Source of the DNA: Cellvibrio sp.
GTDB lineage: Bacteria > Pseudomonadota > Gammaproteobacteria > Pseudomonadales > Cellvibrionaceae
Length of the DNA: 11,589 nt
Direction: 5' to 3'
Assembly: GCA_021323495.1 (NCBI GenBank)
Contig: JAJQJO010000075.1
Coordinates: forward strand, 1 to 11,589
How positions within the stretch are numbered: position 1 is the stretch's first letter; each line of letters begins with the position of its first letter. Shown here one piece after another: positions 1 through 6,426 of the stretch. The notes beneath the pieces are model-generated. The model ran no database searches. It saw nothing but the letters and a program-made list of their open reading frames with translations, and was not told the origin of the DNA. The translations under genes were made by a program, and so were the position numbers.

Positions 1-1205
1 GTGATGGGCTTGTTTAACTTTGCAACTTCAAGTCCTGCCAAAATGAATCCACCCGAGGCGTAAAGTGAACTGGATTCGCGTTTTGTCGGAACAGGTTGAT
101 CGCCTGCCGTTTGTACCTGGCCAAGAATGCCATTGGACAAAATATAATTATTTAGTCCGGCCCATCCTTTCAATACATGGGGTAAATAGGTTTCGCGATC
201 CAGGAGCCCATGATTTATTCCGAAGGCCATCGCGTAAGTAAAGAATGCCGTGCCCGAGGTTTCAGGTTCCGGATGGGCCTTCAGGTCTAATAAGCTTGCT
301 CGCCAAAGGCCATCGACCTGTTGCAATTTAGCAATACTACCCAACATTTCCTGGAAAAGTTTTACATATTGAGGCCGCGATGGGTAATCCTCAGGCATAG
401 ATTCAAGCATTCGTGCGAGCCCTGCGACTACCCATCCTTGCCCGCGTGACCAGAATATTTTTTTACCGTTCGCTGATCGGCGTTCGATAAAACGTTCATC
501 ACGGGCAAAAAGTTTCTCCTTATGATCGAACAAGCGATTGTAGGTTCTCCAATATTGCACATCCATCGCATCGATATATTTTCTATCGCCCGTTATTTCT
601 GACATACGGGTCAACACCGGCGGGGCCATAAACAATGCGTCGCACCACCACCACACCAGACGTTTAGGCTCAGGTGTAAGTCTGAGATATGGAACTGTGT
701 AATCAAGGCGTTGCATCAGCGGCATCAACATACCCGGCGAGCCGGTGCGCAGAAAGAGGGATTGATAAAGGTCACCTATCGCTTGGTCGTCCGCATTAAT
801 CAAGTGCACTGGTGCGCCGCCACCCTGATGCGCGTAATTGAACCGACGCGCGGTTTCTGAAGTAAAGGTAGCCACATCCGGGACGCTTGTATAATCGACA
901 AGTTTTTGCGCTCCGACAAAAAATGTTGCTGAAATCCAATTTGTGTTAATACCCCATTTCCCTGGTATCGGATTTGTTTCAATTTTCTTGAGTCGCGCTA
1001 CTTCAGCAGAGGCGAGCCTCTTTACGACAGATATAACCGTCTCCGGGTCGGGAATTTTTGTTGGGCTGAATGTCTGATGGGGCGCAATTGTTTGAACAGA
1101 ATCATCCGCTTTTACTGAATTCGTTATGAAGGTGCCTGGATAAACTAGCAATATGAGAACAAGATATTTTTCGATACCCTGCATGCATTTAAATTTTTTA
1201 ATCAT
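1..1205 (-). CDS. GH105 unsaturated rhamnogalacturonyl hydrolase (YteR/RhiN-like), 3' end outside the window
   Basis: The reading frame is open from an ATG at 1205 to the left edge (401 codons), with no stop in any stretch I translated. The family removes the 4,5-unsaturated galacturonyl residue from rhamnogalacturonan-I fragments made by lyases, leaving rhamnose-ended product. The N-terminus has two lysines, a hydrophobic segment (about residues 14-28) and a likely signal-peptidase site VKA|DD near 33, so it is probably periplasmic. No lipobox cysteine is seen. Family landmarks in order are NADDQAIGDLY (137-147), WWWCDALFMAPP (185-196, D189 matching the catalytic Asp143 of YteR), WSRGQGWVVAGL (252-263), and SSSLYASGGFILAG near the cut. 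Length so far fits a GH105 close to its C-terminus. It follows the receptor on the same strand, but a terminator lies between them, so it is probably transcribed separately. Other unsaturated-uronyl hydrolase specificities within GH105 or GH88 cannot be excluded. Confidence 0.87.
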   Translation of the reverse strand, partial: MIKKFKCMQGIEKYLVLILLVYPGTFITNSVKADDSVQTIAPHQTFSPTKIPDPETVISVVKRLASAEVARLKKIETNPIPGKWGINTNWISATFFVGAQKLVDYTSVPDVATFTSETARRFNYAHQGGGAPVHLINADDQAIGDLYQSLFLRTGSPGMLMPLMQRLDYTVPYLRLTPEPKRLVWWWCDALFMAPPVLTRMSEITGDRKYIDAMDVQYWRTYNRLFDHKEKLFARDERFIERRSANGKKIFWSRGQGWVVAGLARMLESMPEDYPSRPQYVKLFQEMLGSIAKLQQVDGLWRASLLDLKAHPEPETSGTAFFTYAMAFGINHGLLDRETYLPHVLKGWAGLNNYILSNGILGQVQTAGDQPVPTKRESSSLYASGGFILAGLEVAKLNKPI

Positions 1206-1349
1206 CTTTCAGAGTGCTCCGATTAATGAGATTCAACAGGTGAAATTTTGAAAGGTGTTGTTGGGGTATCCGGATTTATGTACCGCATGAATGCCAGCGT
1301 CAGGAGAGGGCATTGGCTTTTTTTCCGGAATTGGGCGCTATTGCAAATG

Positions 1350-1387
1350 GAATAAAAAAGGCTGTCGGGATTTTGCCCACGGCAGCC
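1350..1387 (-). terminator. Rho-independent terminator of the TonB-dependent receptor gene
   Basis: Read on the minus strand, GGCTGCCG and CGACAGCC arms (1380-1387 and 1360-1367, one G-T pair) form a stem closed by a loop containing GGGCAAAATCC. It is followed directly by a run of six T and TATTCC. It lies 17 bases past the receptor stop codon. It separates the receptor from the downstream GH105 gene. Confidence 0.8.
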
Positions 1388-1403
1388 GAGCTGAAAACAG
1401 TTT

Positions 1404-4304
1404 TTAGAATTTGGCGCTGATACCCAAAGTGAAGGTGCGGCCAATGACAGTTTCAAAGAGCGGGTCTTCACGTTTGCTGTCAATGTAGAGAGTGTTACGT
1501 TCATCCGTCAGGTTTTGCGCTTCCAGAATCAACTTGATATTTTCTGTCAGATTGTAAGACGCTGATGCATCAACAAAAAAGGTCGGTAGGTTGCCCATCA
1601 CGTCGCTATCATTACCGCCAGAGGGAATTGCGCGCAAATAAGCTCCACGATAACTACCCGTAGTTCGGAAACTAAATACATCATTTTCGTAATAGATTGT
1701 TCCGCTAGCAGCTTCCTTTGACAAACCAGCCATAGCGTTTGTGGTGGTCAGTGTGGGTACGCCATTTGCACTTTGTAATATGTAATTTATGTCTGAATCT
1801 ACGTGCATGTAATTTGCGAGTATCCCAAAGTCACTCCAAAAACCAGGCAGGAAGGTTAGCGGTAACTGTAAATTTAATTCAAATCCCTTTAACGGGCCGC
1901 CCGGGGTATTGGCTGAGCGATTAACCGTAAAAAGATCAGTTGGTGATGATGAGGTTCCATCCAGCAATGAATTGGGTAAACCCAATTCTGTGTAGGGAAC
2001 CATACTGGAAATAACCTGAATATAGGTATCAATATCTTTCTCAAAATAGGCTATCGATGCTAACGCACCTTCATCGAAATACCATTCCAGTGCGGCGTCA
2101 TAAGTTTTAGCATGAATCGACTCAAGATACGGGTTACCTACAGAACCGGTGCGTGTCGTAGTTGTTATTGATCCACTCGGAATTAATGTTCCCAGTTCCG
2201 GACGGGACATCACTTCCGCAAAGGAAAGACGACCTAACAACGATGGAGCAAATTCAACTACTACGTTTGTGGACGGGAGTACATCGTCATATGTGCGATC
2301 AACATTGGCTTGTTTTGCATAGGTTGGATAAGGAGCGCCAGCTGGAGCCGTTGTTGGTACAAAACCGACGCTTTCCTGCTCAGTCTCTATATAGCGAACA
2401 CCCAAATCACCACGGACGGGTAAGGTCCAGTCCTCAAACGTAAATTCAGTCATTAGATACACACTGTCGACTGTTTCCGTAACCTCGGGAGATTGTGCAC
2501 CACACTCCGCACCACACCATACAAAGTCGTTGTAGCCGACCGCGTCCTTCCATTTTTCGTGATCCACACCTACATAATCCCCCAGCGCGCTACTGCCTAA
2601 TATGTCTTTTACCCCGTCAACTGAGCGGGTGAAATTAGCGACGGTAATTCCTGCAGGTAAATCGCGTGTAGCGATGTAGGCAGGAGCAACGTTCATTGTC
2701 TCGGTTTGGAAATCGCTTTCACGGCTTTGTGCACCGAATTTGAGCTTGAATTGATCAGTCAATTTCCAGCCGAAATTCACTTCAGCTGTGGTGTTGTCTG
2801 TGGTGCGATTCAGCTTACGCGTCCCCCAATTTCCCAGCACAGTACCGTCCGCTTTTCCAGCCGCGTAATTGAAAATACCTGGATCATTAACATTGACGCC
2901 GTATTGAATAACCGGAATATTGCCGCCACCTCGAAAATCGATTGAATAATTGTCGGTATCAATTGCATCGAGATTAACAGTCAAGCGTTCAGGGTTATCA
3001 AATTCAGAGGTGGATTTTCCTATTAAAACGTTTACATCAAATGCATCGCTAAAATGATGAGAAAAATTAATATTATTTTGTAGAAACGTTGATGAAAAGC
3101 GATCAACAAGGCTTTCCGAGCGTAAATCAACACCATCAAATAAGCCGTATGACAATGAACCATACTTGTCGACCTCAAGGGCTTTCAGGGACACCATTGG
3201 CTGACCATTATTGTTAACATTGCGAGCGAATGACAATGCATCTATGTAATTGTCGTGACGAACCACATCATATTTTGAATAGAGCGTATCAAAAGAAACA
3301 TTGGTGTCTTCGCTTGGTTCCCATTCAAAAGTGAGCGAGCCTCCAGTGCGTTTTGCATCTTGTTCCGAGTTCAAATAACGTGGAATACGGGGGAAGAACA
3401 CTCCTCCTCCCGGGCGGCCTGATATTCCGGTAAGTGATTGCAGTAAGTCGTATGCCTCAGTGGTGCTAGTGCGTGGGTTATCCGTGCTGCAATTGGCAGC
3501 TGTCACACCTTTGGTTACATTATTTGCAGGATTCTGGGTCGGATAGCCAGCCGGTGAGCAAAATCCATCATTTACATAGGAAGGTAAAATATTTACAGCT
3601 GAATAACCTACTTCGCGAATATGGCGATCACTGTATGCAATTGAAAGTAGAACACCAAATGTATCTTCGGCAAATTTTTTGGCAATCAAACCCGATAAGC
3701 GAGGATCAACCGATTCCCCTGCATCGTTGTAGACCCCACGCATGGTTCCAGTCATTGTCAATTCATCGTTAAATGCGAGTGGCTTTGGTGCTTTTAGGTC
3801 CACGGTAGCACCTAGCGAGCCTTCCTCAACGTCGGCGCTGAGGGTTTTTCTCACGGATAATTCTGAAAAAATTTCACTCGGAAAAATATTGAAATCAAAG
3901 CTACGTCCTGCATTACCTGCACCGTAGATATCAGAAGAGCCAGTTTGAGATGTGCCTTCCATACCGTTTATACGTACACGGGTGAATCCTGCACCCAAGC
4001 CACGGACTGAAATATTTTTCCCTTCACCACCATCACCGCGGGAGAGCGCCACCCCGGGGATGCGCTGCATGGATTCTGCAAGATTGGAATCAGGAAACTT
4101 ACCAATATCTTCTGAAATTATGCTATCGACCGCAGCTAGATTCTCGCGCTTTTGATTTAACGCGGTATTGAGTGAAGCACGAAAACCGGTAACGGTAACC
4201 TCTTCAACAGTTTCTACTGGTTGAGCTTGTGCTGCACCAGTTAAGGCTATAGCAGTGAGAATGGCGGAGGCGAGGGGGCGTTGTTTGAGTCTCGTGTTTA
4301 TCAT
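1404..4304 (-). CDS. TonB-dependent outer-membrane receptor (carbohydrate-type), probably for rhamnogalacturonan/rhamnose oligosaccharides
   Basis: This 966-residue receptor would move oligosaccharides across the outer membrane using TonB-ExbBD energy. Residues 1-27 form a signal peptide with a likely AQA|Q cleavage. A TonB-box-like EEVTVTG lies at 34-40. The plug domain follows (about 50-175), with the typical stretches SIISEDIGKFPDSNLAES and RIPGV, then ISVRGLG. The rest is a long 22-strand barrel ending in TLGISAKF with the expected terminal Phe. The overall style matches the TonB-Xanth-Caul type common in cell-wall-degrading bacteria. Cysteine pairs at 249/272 and 597/601 probably cap extracellular loops. 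The ATG has a GGAG ribosome site 10 bases upstream (4315-4318). The substrate is inferred only from the neighbouring GH105 and rhamnose genes and from the shared operator at 4399-4423. Confidence 0.93.
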   Translation of the reverse strand: MINTRLKQRPLASAILTAIALTGAAQAQPVETVEEVTVTGFRASLNTALNQKRENLAAVDSIISEDIGKFPDSNLAESMQRIPGVALSRGDGGEGKNISVRGLGAGFTRVRINGMEGTSQTGSSDIYGAGNAGRSFDFNIFPSEIFSELSVRKTLSADVEEGSLGATVDLKAPKPLAFNDELTMTGTMRGVYNDAGESVDPRLSGLIAKKFAEDTFGVLLSIAYSDRHIREVGYSAVNILPSYVNDGFCSPAGYPTQNPANNVTKGVTAANCSTDNPRTSTTEAYDLLQSLTGISGRPGGGVFFPRIPRYLNSEQDAKRTGGSLTFEWEPSEDTNVSFDTLYSKYDVVRHDNYIDALSFARNVNNNGQPMVSLKALEVDKYGSLSYGLFDGVDLRSESLVDRFSSTFLQNNINFSHHFSDAFDVNVLIGKSTSEFDNPERLTVNLDAIDTDNYSIDFRGGGNIPVIQYGVNVNDPGIFNYAAGKADGTVLGNWGTRKLNRTTDNTTAEVNFGWKLTDQFKLKFGAQSRESDFQTETMNVAPAYIATRDLPAGITVANFTRSVDGVKDILGSSALGDYVGVDHEKWKDAVGYNDFVWCGAECGAQSPEVTETVDSVYLMTEFTFEDWTLPVRGDLGVRYIETEQESVGFVPTTAPAGAPYPTYAKQANVDRTYDDVLPSTNVVVEFAPSLLGRLSFAEVMSRPELGTLIPSGSITTTTRTGSVGNPYLESIHAKTYDAALEWYFDEGALASIAYFEKDIDTYIQVISSMVPYTELGLPNSLLDGTSSSPTDLFTVNRSANTPGGPLKGFELNLQLPLTFLPGFWSDFGILANYMHVDSDINYILQSANGVPTLTTTNAMAGLSKEAASGTIYYENDVFSFRTTGSYRGAYLRAIPSGGNDSDVMGNLPTFFVDASASYNLTENIKLILEAQNLTDERNTLYIDSKREDPLFETVIGRTFTLGISAKF

Positions 4305-4398
4305 TTATTGTTTGCTCCATTTTTAGAATTAGCATTGGAAAGCATTTATGCGCGAGCCGTGGTCGCGTCATCCAAAATCCTAATATAGGTACGACATA

Positions 4399-4423
4399 AT
4401 TACAATCATATTCAATCATAAAT
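4399..4423 (-). promoter_or_regulatory. Candidate DeoR-type operator before the TonB-dependent receptor (tandem TGATTG)
   Basis: On the minus strand, reading toward the receptor, the sequence is TATGATTGAATATGATTGTA (4420-4401), a tandem 10-bp repeat. It matches the element before rhaEW (8929-8948) at 18 of 20 positions, in the same orientation to its gene. It lies about 100 bases upstream of the receptor start, a reasonable distance for promoter control. Binding by the regulator encoded at 7944-8729 is inferred. Confidence 0.6.
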
Positions 4424-4518
4424 AATCGTTAATGGTCAGGAAAACTGTTATATTATGCAAAAGGGTGGCGTAATTATCATTATTGTTAGAGGTCGACGCG
4501 GGTTGGGATGATCTTATA

Positions 4519-4585
4519 GTCATATCAACCTATTGATTGTCATATCTATTTTTCATGAGTTAATGAAACATTTAATTTGTCATAT
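4519..4585 (+). repeat. Three phased GTCATAT repeats upstream of rhaM
   Basis: Exact GTCATAT occurs at 4519-4525, 4539-4545 and 4579-4585. The start-to-start spacing is exactly 20 and 40 bases, so all three lie on one helix face. A one-mismatch copy GACATAT is at 4602-4608. The middle copy overlaps a TGATTGTCAT element (4534-4543) that resembles the candidate DeoR operator. The reverse complement ATATGAC also occurs before the kinase (6317-6323). This is a possible activator or repressor array in the receptor-rhaM divergent region. The remainder of the 4305-4686 gap contains no convincing gene. Confidence 0.45.
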
Positions 4586-4632
4586 TGACTCAAAAGCAAT
4601 CGACATATTTTTCAAGACAAAGAAATGCGCGC

Positions 4633-4644
4633 CATACATGTATG
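4633..4644. repeat. Perfect 12-bp palindrome in the rhaM leader
   Basis: CATACATGTATG is fully self-complementary. It lies about 45 bases upstream of the proposed rhaM start. A 12-bp perfect palindrome may be a dimer binding site or a chance event; its function is unknown. Confidence 0.35.
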
Positions 4645-4670
4645 ATGTTTGAATTGAATAAGCAAAAAAT

Positions 4671-4677
4671 AGGGGGG
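4671..4677 (+). promoter_or_regulatory. Ribosome binding site that decides the rhaM start
   Basis: The G-rich run AGGGGGG touches the ATG at 4678, too close for that codon to be served well. It sits 9 bases before the TTG at 4687, which is good spacing. Together with the protein alignment this favours the TTG start. Confidence 0.55.
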
Positions 4678-4686
4678 ATGATCGCC

Positions 4687-5001
4687 TTGGAAAAGATTGC
4701 TTTTGTAATGACTCTAAAGCCTGGTTGTGAAGAAGAATATAAAAAACGTCATGATCAGCTATGGCCTGAGTTAGCGTTGGAATTAAAGAATGCCGGCATT
4801 TCAAATTATTCTATTTACTTGCATCCGCCAACGTTAAAGCTCTTTGCGATACTTGATAGAACCGATGATCATACGATGGCGGATTTGCCCAATACGCCAG
4901 CAGTAAAAAAATGGTGGGGTTACATGGCAGATATTATGGAAACTAACCTTGATTCCAGTCCGTTGGTCGAGGACCTGAAACCCATGTTTTATTTTAAATA
5001 G
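4687..5001 (+). CDS. rhaM: L-rhamnose mutarotase
   Basis: RhaM interconverts the alpha and beta anomers of L-rhamnose in the cytoplasm, supplying the form used by the isomerase. With a TTG start the protein is 104 residues, exactly the length of E. coli RhaM, and lines up without gaps at the N-terminus (EKIAFVM against IRKAFVM). Tyr18 and His22 in EEEYKKRH fall at the same numbers as the E. coli active-site residues. Other family landmarks are LWPEL, NYSIYL, KKWWGYMADIM and the C-terminal MFYFK. An ATG at 4678 would add three residues. An upstream in-frame ATG at 4585 would add 34 residues with no family counterpart and is unlikely. It is transcribed away from the receptor and toward the aldo/keto reductase, and is followed by a hairpin at 5030. 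Confidence 0.93.
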   Translation: MEKIAFVMTLKPGCEEEYKKRHDQLWPELALELKNAGISNYSIYLHPPTLKLFAILDRTDDHTMADLPNTPAVKKWWGYMADIMETNLDSSPLVEDLKPMFYFK

Positions 5002-5029
5002 TTTGAAAAAAATCTCAGGTTAAAATGTT

Positions 5030-5047
5030 GCCCGATAATAATCGGGC
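5030..5047. terminator. Hairpin between convergent rhaM and the aldo/keto reductase
   Basis: GCCCGAT and ATCGGGC form a perfect 7-bp stem with a 4-base AATA loop. It lies 28 bases after the rhaM stop and 7 bases beyond the reductase stop on the other strand. Neither side has a strong T run (TTAATAAT on plus, AACATTTT on minus). It is therefore a plausible but modest bidirectional terminator. Confidence 0.5.
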
Positions 5048-5054
5048 TTAATAA

Positions 5055-6068
5055 TCAACAAATAATTGCATTGATATCCAGAATATCTTTTTCGTTAAAT
5101 TCCGGGTTATTCAAGGCTGCGAGACAGTCAGTTATTTGCTCCGGACTACTCGCGCCTATCAAGCAAGAAGTTACAGCTGGGTTTATTAGCGTCCAGGCTA
5201 TTGCCATCTGCGCCAGGCTTTGCCCGCGTGACTCAGCAATTGAGTTTAACTGCTTAACTTTGTCCAGTTTTTCTGTAGTGATATCTTTGTTGCCCAAATG
5301 AATTATCTCGGGTCTGGCGGCCCTGGAATTTGCAGGAATACCTTTTAAATATTTATTGGTTAACACGCCCTGCGCTAAAGGTGAAAACACAATGGAACCA
5401 ATGCCCTCTGCCAGCAAAACATCCGTTAATCCGTTTTCGATCCACCGGTCAAACATATTGTAACGAGGCTGGTGCACCAGTAGTGGCGTTCCCAATGAAT
5501 TCAGGATGCTGATCGCTTCCCGGGTTTGTTCAGGCCGGTAATTGGAAATCCCGGCGTAAAGTGCGCGACCTGACCGCACGATATAATCCAGTGCACGCAT
5601 ACTTTCTTCGATTGGGGTTTCGGGGTCCATACAATGATGGTAAAAGATGTCGAAGTACTTTAATCCGGTTCTCGCCAGGCTTTGGTCACAACTGGATACC
5701 AGATATTTAACTGATCCACCTTTACCGTACGGGCCGGGCCACATGTCATAGCCGGCTTTACTGGCGATAAACAATTCATCCCGGTGGTGAACAAAATCCT
5801 GTTTAAAAATATTTCCAAATGTGTGTTCCGCAGAACCATAATTAGGTCCGTAATTGTTCGCTAGATCAAAATGGCAAATTCCCTCGTCAAATGCTTTTCT
5901 TAGCATCGCGCGCGCATTCGCTTGGGAATTAACGGCTCCAAAGTTTTGCCATAAACCTAGCGATAAGCGTGGCAAGAGAATTCCGCTTCTACCGCAGCGC
6001 TGATATTTAATGTGATTGTAACGATCAGGATTAGGGGCGTAGAGTGGATTTGGGTCATGAGTGATCAT
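5055..6068 (-). CDS. Aldo/keto reductase of the YghZ/GprA (AKR14) type
   Basis: This is an NADPH-dependent aldehyde reductase of 337 residues with a TIM-barrel fold, close along its length to E. coli YghZ/GprA (L-glyceraldehyde 3-phosphate reductase). Shared stretches include RLSLGLWQNFG, HFDLANNYGP, KAGYDMWPGPYG, SPLAQGVLT and CLIGASSPEQI. The catalytic tetrad is visible as D68, Y73, K104 and H145. I chose the ATG at 6068. The frame also extends to a TTG at 6104, but that codon has no ribosome site and its 12 extra residues have no counterpart in E. coli. The gene faces away from the kinase, sharing its divergent region, and has a TGATTGCAAAT element upstream (6240-6230). In this locus L-lactaldehyde is a natural candidate substrate, giving 1,2-propanediol; this is inferred from context only. 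Confidence 0.85.
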   Translation of the reverse strand: MITHDPNPLYAPNPDRYNHIKYQRCGRSGILLPRLSLGLWQNFGAVNSQANARAMLRKAFDEGICHFDLANNYGPNYGSAEHTFGNIFKQDFVHHRDELFIASKAGYDMWPGPYGKGGSVKYLVSSCDQSLARTGLKYFDIFYHHCMDPETPIEESMRALDYIVRSGRALYAGISNYRPEQTREAISILNSLGTPLLVHQPRYNMFDRWIENGLTDVLLAEGIGSIVFSPLAQGVLTNKYLKGIPANSRAARPEIIHLGNKDITTEKLDKVKQLNSIAESRGQSLAQMAIAWTLINPAVTSCLIGASSPEQITDCLAALNNPEFNEKDILDINAIIC

Positions 6069-6201
6069 TGCTGTCTCGTAAGTGTTGTGGATTGTCGCAT
6101 CCAAAAAATAGGGAGTGAATGAAGATTGTTAACAGCACAATATTGGCTTTACCTAATGAGATATCACTATTGAAAGCTACTAAATCTCGGTGCATGTGCC
6201 C

Positions 6202-6274
6202 AGGCGAATGGGCAATAGGCGAACAGGCGATTTGCAATCAGTGTCGGGATTACGCCTCGCAATGCCACTTGGCA
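6202..6274. other. AGGCGA repeats, TGATTGCAAAT element and TGCCACTTGGCA inverted repeat in the reductase-kinase divergent region
   Basis: The gap between the reductase and the kinase (6069-6426) has no convincing gene. It contains AGGCGA at 6202, 6217 and 6225. Next is TGATTGCAAAT on the minus strand (6240-6230), one base different from TGATTGTAAAT before rhaEW and pointing toward the reductase. Last is the inverted repeat TGCCA-CT-TGGCA at 6263-6274. The TGATTG element probably belongs to the locus operator set; the other two may be chance. Confidence 0.35.
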
Positions 6275-6316
6275 AGCATCCGAAGTTTTCGCTTGTATTT
6301 GATCATAAAAGATTTA

Positions 6317-6357
6317 ATATGACCATATATGATTGAATATATCAGGTAAATATGGTC
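6317..6357 (+). promoter_or_regulatory. Candidate operator before the kinase: TGATTGAATA inside a GACCATAT inverted repeat
   Basis: GACCATAT (6321-6328) and ATATGGTC (6350-6357) are perfect inverted arms separated by 21 bases. Between them lies TGATTGAATA (6330-6339), identical to the first half of the receptor operator and in the gene direction. An ATATGAC (6317-6323) overlaps the left arm and is the reverse complement of the GTCATAT repeats before rhaM. The site is about 70-110 bases upstream of the kinase start. I could not place a convincing -35/-10 pair here. Confidence 0.5.
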
Positions 6358-6426
6358 GATACAGCGGGAAAATAGGCTCGCTAATTCCTGGAACGGACGC
6401 TTCCAACAATAAAAAGAGGGGCTGTA

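Noticed and set aside
1223..1504. 93-codon minus-strand frame spanning the receptor end and the terminator
   Set aside because: It crosses a clear terminator and overlaps the receptor's conserved C-terminus.
4204..4419. Minus-strand frame overlapping the receptor start
   Set aside because: Overlaps the signal-peptide codons of the receptor in another frame and spans its promoter region; no family match.
4585..4677. N-terminal extension of rhaM to an ATG at 4585
   Set aside because: The extra residues have no counterpart in the family, the codon lacks a ribosome site, and the region carries the GTCATAT array and palindrome, so it is more likely promoter and leader.
6069..6104. Extension of the aldo/keto reductase to a TTG start at 6104
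   Set aside because: No ribosome site (the preceding bases read CTCCCT) and no family match for the 12 added residues; the ATG at 6068 is preferred.
6119..6322. Small plus-strand open frame of 67 codons in the reductase-kinase gap
   Set aside because: No ribosome site, no recognisable protein features, and it overlaps repeats and operator-like elements.
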